Source: Nostoc sp. ATCC 43529 (GTDB lineage Bacteria > Cyanobacteriota > Cyanobacteriia > Cyanobacteriales > Nostocaceae). Taken from it: a stretch of DNA of 64,000 bases. A program made the translations under genes and the position numbers. Positions 55,979-64,000 of this stretch are shown in pieces. The notes below the pieces were generated by a model. The model was not told where the DNA came from. It saw only the letters and a program-made list of their open reading frames with translations, and searched no databases. Location of the stretch: contig LWTK01000031.1 in the NCBI GenBank assembly GCA_003326205.1, positions 124,001 through 188,000 on the forward strand, read 5' to 3'. Each line of letters begins with the position of its first letter. Positions within the stretch are counted from its first letter, which is position 1.

Positions 55979-56011
55979 GAAATGAGCAATAAATACTCGA
56001 TGACACTAGTA

Positions 56012-56329
56012 TTAATCTGCTAATTGCTCAAAATCTGGAAGAGAATAGCCTTTCCACTGTAAAAGTGCATAAGCATAAGCTTTTTTCAGCATTAAATAAT
56101 CAGCACTGACTCTTAGAGAACCCAACAAAAACTTATCTGATTCACTTAATTGATTGTTTTGATTTTTTTCTAATAGTTGCAAATGGAGTTTTTGTTGTGT
56201 TTCTGGAACTTGACTTTGAACAATAGTTAATAATTCCTCAGTTGTTAATTGTTGCATAGCCATTAATTCCCCTTGTAATTCTAGAGGTGCATAATCAACA
56301 GCAGGAGGAGCATTGCTTTGGTTGGGCAT
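56012..56329 (-). CDS. Small conserved cyanobacterial protein, unknown function
   Basis: The 105-residue protein has a variable N-terminus and a C-terminal pattern SLRVSADYLMLKKAYAYALLQWKGYSLPDFEQL. From memory this recurs in many short cyanobacterial proteins (the motif RxxADxLMLRKAYAxxLLxWRG). These are often near accessory genes. No function is known to me. Confidence 0.65.
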   Translation of the reverse strand: MPNQSNAPPAVDYAPLELQGELMAMQQLTTEELLTIVQSQVPETQQKLHLQLLEKNQNNQLSESDKFLLGSLRVSADYLMLKKAYAYALLQWKGYSLPDFEQLAD

Positions 56330-57123
56330 AATTATTTAAAATAATTGTTTTTTAAGATAACATAGTGCGCTAGGCTAAAGCTCTTCAGGTACCTCAGTTG
56401 TCTCAACTCAAAAAACTTACCCACAGCGCTGGCTCAAGGTAACGTACTCTAATCGTCTGTAGAGGCATACAGCTGCACATCCCTACTTTATAGATTCACG
56501 CTTGGCGATCGCTTCACAAAACATTACTTCCATAAGAAGTACTCATGTAATCTCTGCTTGCATCGCCGAAAGCTTGCAAGTGACACAAATCACCTACCAG
56601 CAAGGCTTTCAAGTATCGATTATGGAAATTTAAGCAAAAAAGAATTACCAACCGGCTAAAGTGTCCGGTTTTTTGAGCTTTGTGATGATAAATAAAAATA
56701 ATAACGTTGAAAGTCATGCTTCGTACCCCGAAGAATTGCTGAAATTCTTCGCTGCTTTCAGGATGACTACTGACAACATCTGCCGCCAATCAGTTTTTTT
56801 GCTGGGGATGCTGCTAATCCGCTACAAACAAGGGACACAGAGCTATATAAAAATGCTCTACCACAAAATTTACTCTAGATGTATCTAAGTAACTATGCTG
56901 AGAAAGTGTAAAGATGTCATGGTGTCATGGAGACAATTTTAAAGCAATTATAAAGAGCTATGTGCCATTTTGGCAGGTTTGGATCGTAAATATGCGATAT
57001 TAGTAGATTGTACAAATCTTTATTCTTGTTCGCACACTAGTTACTATCTACCTAAAACTGCTGAGGCTGAGCGAATTCTAACACGGACGAATTTACGGTA
57101 ATTTACGAAGTAGGAAATAATAC
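56330..57123. other. 794-bp gap upstream of the APH/HopA1 pair
   Basis: No certain gene. A frame open from TTG 56970 to TAA 57099-57101 would encode 43 residues including VDCTNLYSCSHTSYYLPK, rich in Cys, Ser and Thr, and ends 22 bp before the APH gene. It has no ATG and no ribosome site. Another open frame, from about 56690 to 56888, has no known relatives that I can name. An AGAATT...AATTCT palindrome lies near 56730-56750. Confidence 0.3.
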
Positions 57124-58359
57124 ATGGTATTATCACTGTCTTCTCACAACGTTATCCAGTATCTGCAAGATGCGGATCTGTGTAACTCAGAAGGTGGCAC
57201 GGATGAATCTAATTTGCCAGGGAGTAGCAAGAAAAACTTCAATTTAGTTGTAACTCTTGCTGATAATCGCAAACTGCTCCTTAAACAAGAACGTAACGTT
57301 AACAGTGAAGGCCAGCCCCATGAGTTATTTAAAGAGTGGCTGTTTCACCAATTGCTCCAGCAGTTTCAAGTTTTTGGTAATGTTTCCGCGATCGCACCAT
57401 TGGCAGTGCATTTTGACGAAGAAAATTCTATCCTCGTCCGTAACTACTTAAGCGACTACCTAGAGCTTGGCACATTATACCACAATAATGAAATTTTTCC
57501 ACCAGAAATAGCTTATGCCATCGGTACGGCTTTGGCAGGACTGCATCGTACAACCTTCCAACGCCGAGAATATAGGGATTTTATGGCAGCTGCTCCCCAA
57601 GGAGAGTTTCGTTATGGCTTTTACAATCCAGCCCAAGGGGTAGGATCGATTAGTCCAGAAATTTTCGGTGCTGTTCCCAGCGATGCGTTGAAATTCTATG
57701 TTCTCTATCAACAATACGAGAGTTTGGAATCTGCGATCGCAGATTTGGCATATGACTGGAACCCTTGCTGCTTAACTCACAATGACCTGAAATTGGACAA
57801 CATTTTAGTTCATTCTCGCTGGCAACAACTAGATAATTGCCTAGTACGGTTAATTGATTGGGAAGCTTGTGCTTGGGGAGATCCAGCTTTTGATTTAGGA
57901 ACTTTATTAGCAAGCTATCTAAAAATTTGGCTCAAGAGTCTGGTAGTAGACCATACCATTGAATTAGAAGAATCTCTAAATTTGGCCTTGATACCCCTAG
58001 AGATTTTACAGCCTTCAATTATTGCCCTCATCAGGTCTTACCTTAATGCTTTTCCAATGATTTTGGAATACCGTAGTGACTTTATTTCGCGAGTTATGCA
58101 ATTTGCAGGGCTGGCACTGATTCATCAAATTCAGGATACAATTACCTGCCGAAAATACTTTAGCAATGCTGAGATATGTATGCTGCAAGTAGCGAAAAGT
58201 TTACTCACTATGCCAGAACAGGCTGTGCTGAGTATTTTCGGGATCTCACAATCAGAAATTGTCAACCCTGTGGCCAAAATCCATAAACTTCCTCAACCTC
58301 AAAAAGAGCAGCAGTTACTTCGCATTTATTACGAAAAAACTCGACTCCGTGGTTGCTAA
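57124..58359 (+). CDS. Aminoglycoside phosphotransferase (APH)-like kinase
   Basis: The 411-residue protein has an APH/choline-kinase fold. ATP-binding Lys lies in RKLLLKQE, the catalytic loop is HNDLKLDN (His219, Asp221, Asn226), and the metal-binding Asp is in LIDWEACAWGDPAFDLGTLL. The N-lobe is longer than in antibiotic-resistance APHs. It is followed by a HopA1-family gene. In thioamitide and class V lanthipeptide clusters, an APH-like kinase and a HopA1-like protein act together to dehydrate Ser/Thr in a peptide. That role is inferred here from the pairing. AGGA precedes the ATG. Confidence 0.85.
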   Translation: MVLSLSSHNVIQYLQDADLCNSEGGTDESNLPGSSKKNFNLVVTLADNRKLLLKQERNVNSEGQPHELFKEWLFHQLLQQFQVFGNVSAIAPLAVHFDEENSILVRNYLSDYLELGTLYHNNEIFPPEIAYAIGTALAGLHRTTFQRREYRDFMAAAPQGEFRYGFYNPAQGVGSISPEIFGAVPSDALKFYVLYQQYESLESAIADLAYDWNPCCLTHNDLKLDNILVHSRWQQLDNCLVRLIDWEACAWGDPAFDLGTLLASYLKIWLKSLVVDHTIELEESLNLALIPLEILQPSIIALIRSYLNAFPMILEYRSDFISRVMQFAGLALIHQIQDTITCRKYFSNAEICMLQVAKSLLTMPEQAVLSIFGISQSEIVNPVAKIHKLPQPQKEQQLLRIYYEKTRLRGC

Positions 58360-58608
58360 TAAAAGCAAACCGAACAGCAATAATTCAGAACTCAGGAGTA
58401 AAAATAGTTCAAGAATCAGCAAAATATTTGATTAAGTAACACAGTAATCAGGCTGTATTTATTTTGAATTCTGAATTGTGAGTATTGAATTTTTACGAAA
58501 TTTTAAATTCTTCTGCGTATTATTTCTCTTATCATAAATCTCACAGGATTTTGCTCCATAGTAGTTTTATGATTTGAAATTTTATTTTTTTGAGTTCTAA
58601 ATAGATTA

Positions 58609-59706
58609 ATGCTATATTCTGCCAATCAACCGCTGACTTCTCTATTGGATATTGCTAGGAATATCCAGATTGAGCCAAATTTTTGTATTTACCATCCCAA
58701 CTATCAACCCTTTGCTCTGCCGACTAAAGTAGCCGATAGATTTCAGCAAACCCCGGCAGATTTGCAACAAAAGTATCTAACTCTACTACTGCGAAATTTT
58801 CTTTATGGGATCTATTATAATGGCTCCCTACAAACTAGTTTGACAGCCAATACTAGTACTAAACATCACATATCAAAATCTAATTTAGAAGATAGTTCTA
58901 TTTCGGATATTGATTGGGATTTCTACAAACAACTGCACGAAAGTAATCACGGTGTAGGCTACTTTGACTCAAAATGGGAAGTGTTGCGGCAAGAACCTGA
59001 TGGAACGATGGCGGTGACGAAAGGCGGTTTAACACTTTATATTGAGCCAGACTGTCATTTAGAATCCAGTAAAAAATCTACCAAAGTGGGTGACATAGTA
59101 GCAATTTGGATGCCTAAAAATCGCCTACAAAACGGTTGTTATGTGGCAGTTAGTAATGTGGCACAGGAACAACAAAGCAATCCAGACAGTGATTTAGGAG
59201 CAGGGCGAATCTACTTTAACTTAACACCATCTGGTGCGATCGCTCTCATGGATAGCCTAACACTGCAACTGAATGCAGCCTCCATTCCTTTTAGCTTTCA
59301 GGTTCTGCACAATCCCTCTGCATACGGACGCTATGATTCGGGGGTACTCTATTTTGAACTCCAAGACTATCCAGCAATCCACACGATTCTTGAGAGAGTT
59401 TATCTAGAAAATCAATTTCATTTCCAGCCAGAAATCCCCTTGTTTACGAAATTTTTAGCACCAGGGTTAGGTTTAGCAGAAGAACCAAGCCAAAAATTTG
59501 CCGCACAAGAAAGTTTTGGCATGAACCGTTGTCAAATCGTTGCTAATGCTTTATTTGAAGCTTGGCAAAAAGGTAAGAACGCAATGGAAGAACGGATGAG
59601 AGTGATTAACCAACACTTTACACGCCATGCCCTTGACTTGCAGCGTCCCTACTTGAATCCTAATTCTCAAGATATCTATATTCCCCTGAAATTACAGCAG
59701 ATTTAA
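58609..59706 (+). CDS. HopA1-family protein
   Basis: The 365-residue protein matches the HopA1 family named after a Pseudomonas type III effector: LLRNFLYGIYYNGS, GVGYFDSKWEV, GGLTLYIEPDCHL, NGCYVAVSNV, GRIYFNLTPSGAIALMDSLTLQLNAASIPFSFQVLHNPSAYGRYDSGVLYF in three blocks, FTKFLAPGLGLAEEP and ESFGMNRCQIVANAL. The bacterial RiPP versions serve as the elimination partner of an APH-like kinase. The gene lies 249 bp after such a kinase on the same strand. No precursor peptide or cyclase gene was identified. Confidence 0.87.
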   Translation: MLYSANQPLTSLLDIARNIQIEPNFCIYHPNYQPFALPTKVADRFQQTPADLQQKYLTLLLRNFLYGIYYNGSLQTSLTANTSTKHHISKSNLEDSSISDIDWDFYKQLHESNHGVGYFDSKWEVLRQEPDGTMAVTKGGLTLYIEPDCHLESSKKSTKVGDIVAIWMPKNRLQNGCYVAVSNVAQEQQSNPDSDLGAGRIYFNLTPSGAIALMDSLTLQLNAASIPFSFQVLHNPSAYGRYDSGVLYFELQDYPAIHTILERVYLENQFHFQPEIPLFTKFLAPGLGLAEEPSQKFAAQESFGMNRCQIVANALFEAWQKGKNAMEERMRVINQHFTRHALDLQRPYLNPNSQDIYIPLKLQQI

Positions 59707-59881
59707 AGTTGGTGAAGTACACAAATCATCTGATAATCAGCTATAAAACCTGTTTGAATTCTGAGCGATCGCGCCTTAGTTGAGCTTTTTTTGCTCCGCT
59801 ATTGTGTAAATATGTTATGAAAACATCTTGAACATCCATATAGCATATGTCGTGTAAATTTTTTCTTTTAATGTCTATTGT

Positions 59882-61750
59882 CTATGTCTCTGCTTCCATT
59901 CTTTCTTCAGAAGCAGATTCCAATGTAGTTGACTCTACAGTGACTTCGTGAGCTATTTCATTCATATCCCAAACTTTTTTTGCCAAATCAGTGAGCATTT
60001 TCTGGCGCTCTTCAATGGCTTGGGAATTCCAAATTGCAAAATCTTTAAGATCTTGAACTGCTCGATTAATAGCTGTATTGGTTCCTACTACAGGTTTCTC
60101 TACTATAGATCTAGTTAACAATAAAATAGACTGGGGATAAGCAGCCTTTTTTTCAGAAAAAGTGCCTCTACCAATGGAAGCATTTATAGTTTTTTCTAAT
60201 AAAGCCAGGTTACCCAACCTAGATATATATTTTGTAATTTCTTCTGGCTTATCAAAAGATTCAATAATAGATCTTTCAGGTGTTTGAGGTAAAATGTGTT
60301 CTATTTCTATCTTATTTTGAATAAATGTATTCAAATTTATCCAATTTTCTTCGCTACCAAATGCTTTTTCATTAATATACTGAGTAAGTTTTGCCAAAAT
60401 ATACTTTAATCTATACTTCGGCAAATCTTTTTCTTGTAGACTAAGAAATATATCTTCAAATTTTTGTCTTAGATCTTGCTTAATAGGTGAAATGTAATGA
60501 TTGACAAACTTATCTAAAGTATCAGCATCTTTTACTTTGCGAATTTCACTAGACCATTCAATAAAAGTGCGTTCGAGTTCATTCAGTTTTTTACCAGTAA
60601 TAATGAGAGCAAAAAGTGTGTTTTCAAGTTTGTAGCATAATTCTGTAAATACTTCTTTTGGTAACCCCATACCTGTTAATAGTAGACTCATATGTTGTCT
60701 AGAGTTAGGAGTTAAATGTTTAATATTATCCAAATAACGATTATTTGTACCATCAGTATTTTTTCCTTTAATGAAGGAAGCATACGCATTAGCAGCTTCA
60801 CGTAGCTTTTCTACAAACTCAATTGGTTTTTCCGTATACTGACACACTGAATTGTTATTTAAAAACCATTCATAAACTTTATCTTCTTGTACATCATCAC
60901 GCTTAACATCAAAATTGGAAAAAATAAAGTAACGTAAGAAACTAAAAGGCTTTTCATTCGCTGACTGTATTGCATCATTGAGTTGCTTCCACTGAGTATT
61001 AATATTGTCAAAAGTTTCTATATTAGCTTGTTTAAACATCAGATTTTTTAATAAATCCATAGGATTTAAACCAACCCCCCTATCATTAAGAGTTTCAAAT
61101 ACTCTTAATGCATGACTAACATCTGCTGTTTCAACACGTACAAGTTTGACTTTCTTCGTAAAATGTAAATAAAATCTCCGTAATTCATTTTCATTTTGTT
61201 CAAATTCATTAAAAATAAAGTTGTAAATTATTCCGTAAGCATTGAGCAAATTCTGAGCCGATTTAGTATTGCTAACTATCTGCTTTAAATCAAAATCATC
61301 CTTTGAAAAATTTTCTAAAACATTAGTACTATCTTTATACTGAAGTGTTACTTTGTACCTGGGTACATCAAATCCATTAGAATCTGTATCTGTTCCATAA
61401 ATGCGATTTCTTATGTTCTCAACTGAAGCATGATTTTCTAATTTAATCAGATAATTTTTAACAACACAAGATAAAATGTAAGCAGTTGTAATTCTTTGTT
61501 GCCCATCAATTACTTCATACAGATTGTTAGTACCATCAGATCCCGGACAGACAACAATACTACCAATAAAATAATCATCGGATTTATGTCGAAATTCAAG
61601 GGAAGGAAATTCTTTATATACGTCATATAAAAGCTGTTCCACTTCCTTTTCTTCCCATACATACTCCCTTTGATAAGCTGGTATGATGTAGAAATCATCA
61701 AATAATTTGTCGATTGTTAAATCTAATGACTTGATTGTTTGTTGATTCAT
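59882..61750 (-). CDS. DUF262/DUF1524 protein, GmrSD-like
   Basis: The 622-residue protein has an N-terminal DUF262 (ParB/sulfiredoxin-like, GmrS-type) domain with IPAYQREYVW (23-32) and IDGQQRITT (81-89). A C-terminal DUF1524 HNH-nuclease domain has IEIEHILPQ (about residues 482-490) and a downstream ISRLGNLALLE. The GmrSD type IV restriction enzyme, which cuts glucosylated hydroxymethylcytosine phage DNA, and related BrxU have this layout. A single-gene defence role is likely but substrate specificity is unknown. It closes the accessory island. Confidence 0.88.
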   Translation of the reverse strand: MNQQTIKSLDLTIDKLFDDFYIIPAYQREYVWEEKEVEQLLYDVYKEFPSLEFRHKSDDYFIGSIVVCPGSDGTNNLYEVIDGQQRITTAYILSCVVKNYLIKLENHASVENIRNRIYGTDTDSNGFDVPRYKVTLQYKDSTNVLENFSKDDFDLKQIVSNTKSAQNLLNAYGIIYNFIFNEFEQNENELRRFYLHFTKKVKLVRVETADVSHALRVFETLNDRGVGLNPMDLLKNLMFKQANIETFDNINTQWKQLNDAIQSANEKPFSFLRYFIFSNFDVKRDDVQEDKVYEWFLNNNSVCQYTEKPIEFVEKLREAANAYASFIKGKNTDGTNNRYLDNIKHLTPNSRQHMSLLLTGMGLPKEVFTELCYKLENTLFALIITGKKLNELERTFIEWSSEIRKVKDADTLDKFVNHYISPIKQDLRQKFEDIFLSLQEKDLPKYRLKYILAKLTQYINEKAFGSEENWINLNTFIQNKIEIEHILPQTPERSIIESFDKPEEITKYISRLGNLALLEKTINASIGRGTFSEKKAAYPQSILLLTRSIVEKPVVGTNTAINRAVQDLKDFAIWNSQAIEERQKMLTDLAKKVWDMNEIAHEVTVESTTLESASEERMEAET

Positions 61751-61938
61751 AAATTACCTACTATTCCAAAGAGCTAAACTTTTTGTCATTGCCATTTAAC
61801 AAATCAGTGCTGATGAGATGGACGCAGCAGTACTATAGTCAGTTGCCTAAAAAATATTTCTAGATGTAATAATAATATCATTACATCCAGAAATGTCCTG
61901 TATTTTATACCCAATAATACTTGAGACTTAGTATTATT

Positions 61939-63813
61939 TTATTCCACAGTTACAGACTTGGCTAAGTTCCTCGGCTGGTCAACGTCTAAACCGCGACGGG
62001 CTGCAATGTGATAAGCCAATAGTTGCAGAGGAACAACTGTGAGGATAGGCGATAGTAATTCATCTACTGATGAAACTGGAAGTAAGTCGTTAAAGATTTC
62101 CGCAGCTTCGCCATCTTTAACAGGAGTTACCCCAATTAAGCGAGAATCTCTGGCTTTGGCTTCTTGGGCATTGGAAATCACCTTTTCATACACACTACCA
62201 GGAACTGCGATCGCCACTACCGGTACTTTCGCATCTAACAAAGCAATGGGGCCGTGTTTCATCTCGCCAGCTGGATATCCTTCGGCGTGAATGTAGCTGA
62301 TTTCTTTTAATTTCAACGCCCCTTCTAAAGCAATTGGAAAGTTAATTCCTCTACCGACAAAAATGAAATCTTGGGTTTCAGCAAATTCGTGGGCTAGCTG
62401 TTCGCTTAAATGTTCCTGAGTTTCTAATGTTGACTCAATGTCTTTAGGAATTTGTCGCAAGCCATTAATAATTTTCTCTAAAGTTTCTGGGGAAACTGTC
62501 TGACGATGAGCCGCTAAATCTAATGCCAATGCATAAAACGCCATCAGTTGGGCAGTAAAAGTTTTTGTCGCCGCTACGCCAATTTCAATTCCTGCTAACG
62601 TGCTAATAATATTTGGTACTAAATGACCAAGACTACTTTCTGGACGATTAGTAATACCTAAAAGTCGTGCTTCATATTTAGCTTCTTTTCCCTGGCGGCG
62701 TTCTTTTTCCATCGCCAAAGCTGCCAGAGTATCAGCGGTTTCACCCGATTGAGTAACGCCAATAATCAAAGTATTGGATGTCAATGGTGAAGGTGCATAA
62801 CGATACTCAGAAGCGTAATGAACTTGAGTGGAAATTCCTGCTAGTTGTTCGATTAAATATTTTCCAATTAATGCTGCGTGCCAACTTGTGCCACAAGCGA
62901 CGATGTGAATTTGTTCTAAATCTGTATATAAATCTTCAGGTAACCCTAGATTGATTGGCGATCGCACATTTTCTTCTACATTATGAAAATAAGCTTCTAA
63001 ACTAGCTCTCACTACCCCCGGTTGCTCGTGAATTTCTTTGAGCATGAAATGTTTGAATCCCTGTTTTTCCACCATCGTGGGATTCAAATTAAGTAATCGG
63101 GGTTGTTTTTTGAGCCTATCGCCAGCAAAATTGTAAATCTCAACGCCCAATGGTGTCAGACGGGCAATTTCCCCATTTTCCAAAGGTAGCACCGCACGGG
63201 TGTAGGCGACGATCGCTGGCGTGTCGGAAGCACAAAAGAACTCCCCTTGACCAAAACCAATAACCAAAGGCGCTTGTTGGCGAACAACAATCAATTCATC
63301 AGGATAATCCGCAGAAACTACTGCAAGTGCAAATGCCCCTTCTAGGTGGTTAACAGCTTCGCGAACTGCTTCTAGGAAACCAGATGAGGGGGAAAAACTC
63401 TTTAAAATTTCGGCGATGAGGTGGGGGATAACTTCGGTATCGGTTTCGGAACGAAAAACGTGTCCTTTGGCTTTGAGTTCTTCCCGTAACTCGCGGTAAT
63501 TTTCAATAATGCCATTTTGTACCACCGCCACTCGCATTGCGGTATCCAGATGGGGATGGGCGTTGTATTCTTCTGGTTTACCATGAGTCGCCCAGCGAGT
63601 ATGACCAATACCAATTTGGGCAGGGGTCTCCATTTGTTCGAGTTTAGAACGTAGGTTATGCAGCTTGCCTTTTGCCCGCACGCAATGAACTTCACCTTCC
63701 CAAACAGTGGCGATTCCAGCAGAATCATAGCCCCTGTACTCTAGTTTTTCCAGCCCAGCCAGCAAAATGTCTGTTGCAGCTTGAGTGCCTATATATCCAA
63801 CAATTCCGCACAT
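61939..63813 (-). CDS. glmS: Glutamine-fructose-6-phosphate aminotransferase (isomerizing)
   Basis: The enzyme makes glucosamine 6-phosphate, the first step to UDP-GlcNAc for peptidoglycan. The N-terminal Ntn glutaminase starts MCGIVGYIG with catalytic Cys2 and includes GHTRWATHG and TDTEVIPHLI. Two SIS sugar-isomerase domains follow (ACGTSWHAALIGKYLIE, VTQSGETADTLAAL, FVGRGINFPIALEGALKLKEISYIHAEGYPAGEMKHGPIAL), and the C-terminus is DQPRNLAKSVTVE. The length of 624 residues is as usual. The 187 bp to the window end hold nothing recognised; no glmS ribozyme is expected in this group. Confidence 0.96.
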   Translation of the reverse strand: MCGIVGYIGTQAATDILLAGLEKLEYRGYDSAGIATVWEGEVHCVRAKGKLHNLRSKLEQMETPAQIGIGHTRWATHGKPEEYNAHPHLDTAMRVAVVQNGIIENYRELREELKAKGHVFRSETDTEVIPHLIAEILKSFSPSSGFLEAVREAVNHLEGAFALAVVSADYPDELIVVRQQAPLVIGFGQGEFFCASDTPAIVAYTRAVLPLENGEIARLTPLGVEIYNFAGDRLKKQPRLLNLNPTMVEKQGFKHFMLKEIHEQPGVVRASLEAYFHNVEENVRSPINLGLPEDLYTDLEQIHIVACGTSWHAALIGKYLIEQLAGISTQVHYASEYRYAPSPLTSNTLIIGVTQSGETADTLAALAMEKERRQGKEAKYEARLLGITNRPESSLGHLVPNIISTLAGIEIGVAATKTFTAQLMAFYALALDLAAHRQTVSPETLEKIINGLRQIPKDIESTLETQEHLSEQLAHEFAETQDFIFVGRGINFPIALEGALKLKEISYIHAEGYPAGEMKHGPIALLDAKVPVVAIAVPGSVYEKVISNAQEAKARDSRLIGVTPVKDGEAAEIFNDLLPVSSVDELLSPILTVVPLQLLAYHIAARRGLDVDQPRNLAKSVTVE

Positions 63814-64000
63814 TGCTCACACCACTTTTTTTGAGGATGATTAAATCCAGTATAGTTGTTACCACAAACTGGGTGTTTTGCAAAGAAAAAAGGGGGCTAT
63901 TTGCTCCCTCTGCCACTAGGTATGTATTTTTATGGATTCTGGGCTTTTGATTTGAAGGTACAAAGGTGGCTTATAGGATTTAACAAAAAAGAATTCAGGA

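Noticed and set aside
56661..56888. 75-codon plus-strand frame upstream of the APH gene
   Set aside because: It overlaps a palindrome, has no family resemblance or convincing ribosome site, and does not look like a RiPP precursor.
63814..64000. glmS ribozyme
   Set aside because: No ribozyme-like core was seen upstream of glmS, and the element is known from Firmicutes-type bacteria rather than cyanobacteria.

Overview
The window reads as chromosomal DNA from a filamentous, probably heterocyst-forming cyanobacterium of the Nostoc/Anabaena type. Support comes from the many GCGATCGC palindromes (HIP1), long runs of 7-bp tandem repeats between genes, a xisH/xisI pair, DUF2808, DUF1995 and HopA1-family genes, pentapeptide-repeat proteins, and AT-rich intergenic DNA full of short palindromes. 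No rRNA, tRNA, CRISPR array or complete insertion sequence was seen.

Layout. 0-9 kb: housekeeping and envelope genes (ppa, panD, a metallo-beta-lactamase-fold protein without its metal motif, a methyltransferase, an HtrA protease, a PBP4-type carboxypeptidase, Uma2 and LOG proteins). 9-19 kb: accessory DNA with a 21-bp tandem repeat, a large pentapeptide protein, a zinc metalloprotease, a xisH gene split by a 186-bp MITE, a 232-bp direct duplication around a BP74-like secreted protein, and orphan antitoxin-like genes. 19-27 kb: cysteine desulfurase, a phospholipase D-like lipoprotein, and a histidine kinase and response regulator separated by an opposing DUF2808 gene. 27-29.3 kb: aroF (DAHP synthase) preceded by two consecutive aromatic-rich leader peptides, each followed by mutually exclusive antiterminator and terminator hairpins. 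29-39 kb: a truncated LuxR regulator, a Uma2 remnant, a desaturase-dehydrogenase fusion, a co-directional DUF815 / TerB-C coiled-coil / DUF2791 ATPase group, and a protein kinase shortened by a nonsense codon. 39-53 kb: an AGE-family epimerase, LysR and aspartoacylase, two glycosyltransferases, a higBA toxin-antitoxin module, a MscS channel and ahcY. 53.5-61.8 kb: an accessory island between ahcY and glmS with two HEPN-type proteins, an APH-like kinase followed by a HopA1-family protein (the pair used for Ser/Thr dehydration in some RiPP pathways), and a GmrSD-like DUF262/DUF1524 protein.

The strongest unusual signal is the tandem attenuator in front of aroF. Both leader peptides carry dense Phe/Tyr/Trp codons and a shared FYFW-x-R-V stretch. 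In each, the RNA strand that would disarm the terminator lies at the end of the leader reading frame. This fits ribosome-stalling control of the first shikimate-pathway step by all three aromatic amino acids. The aroF protein lacks an N-terminal allosteric domain, so RNA-level feedback would make sense. The second strongest is the APH/HopA1 pair, which may belong to an uncharacterised cyanobacterial RiPP-like or stand-alone modification system.
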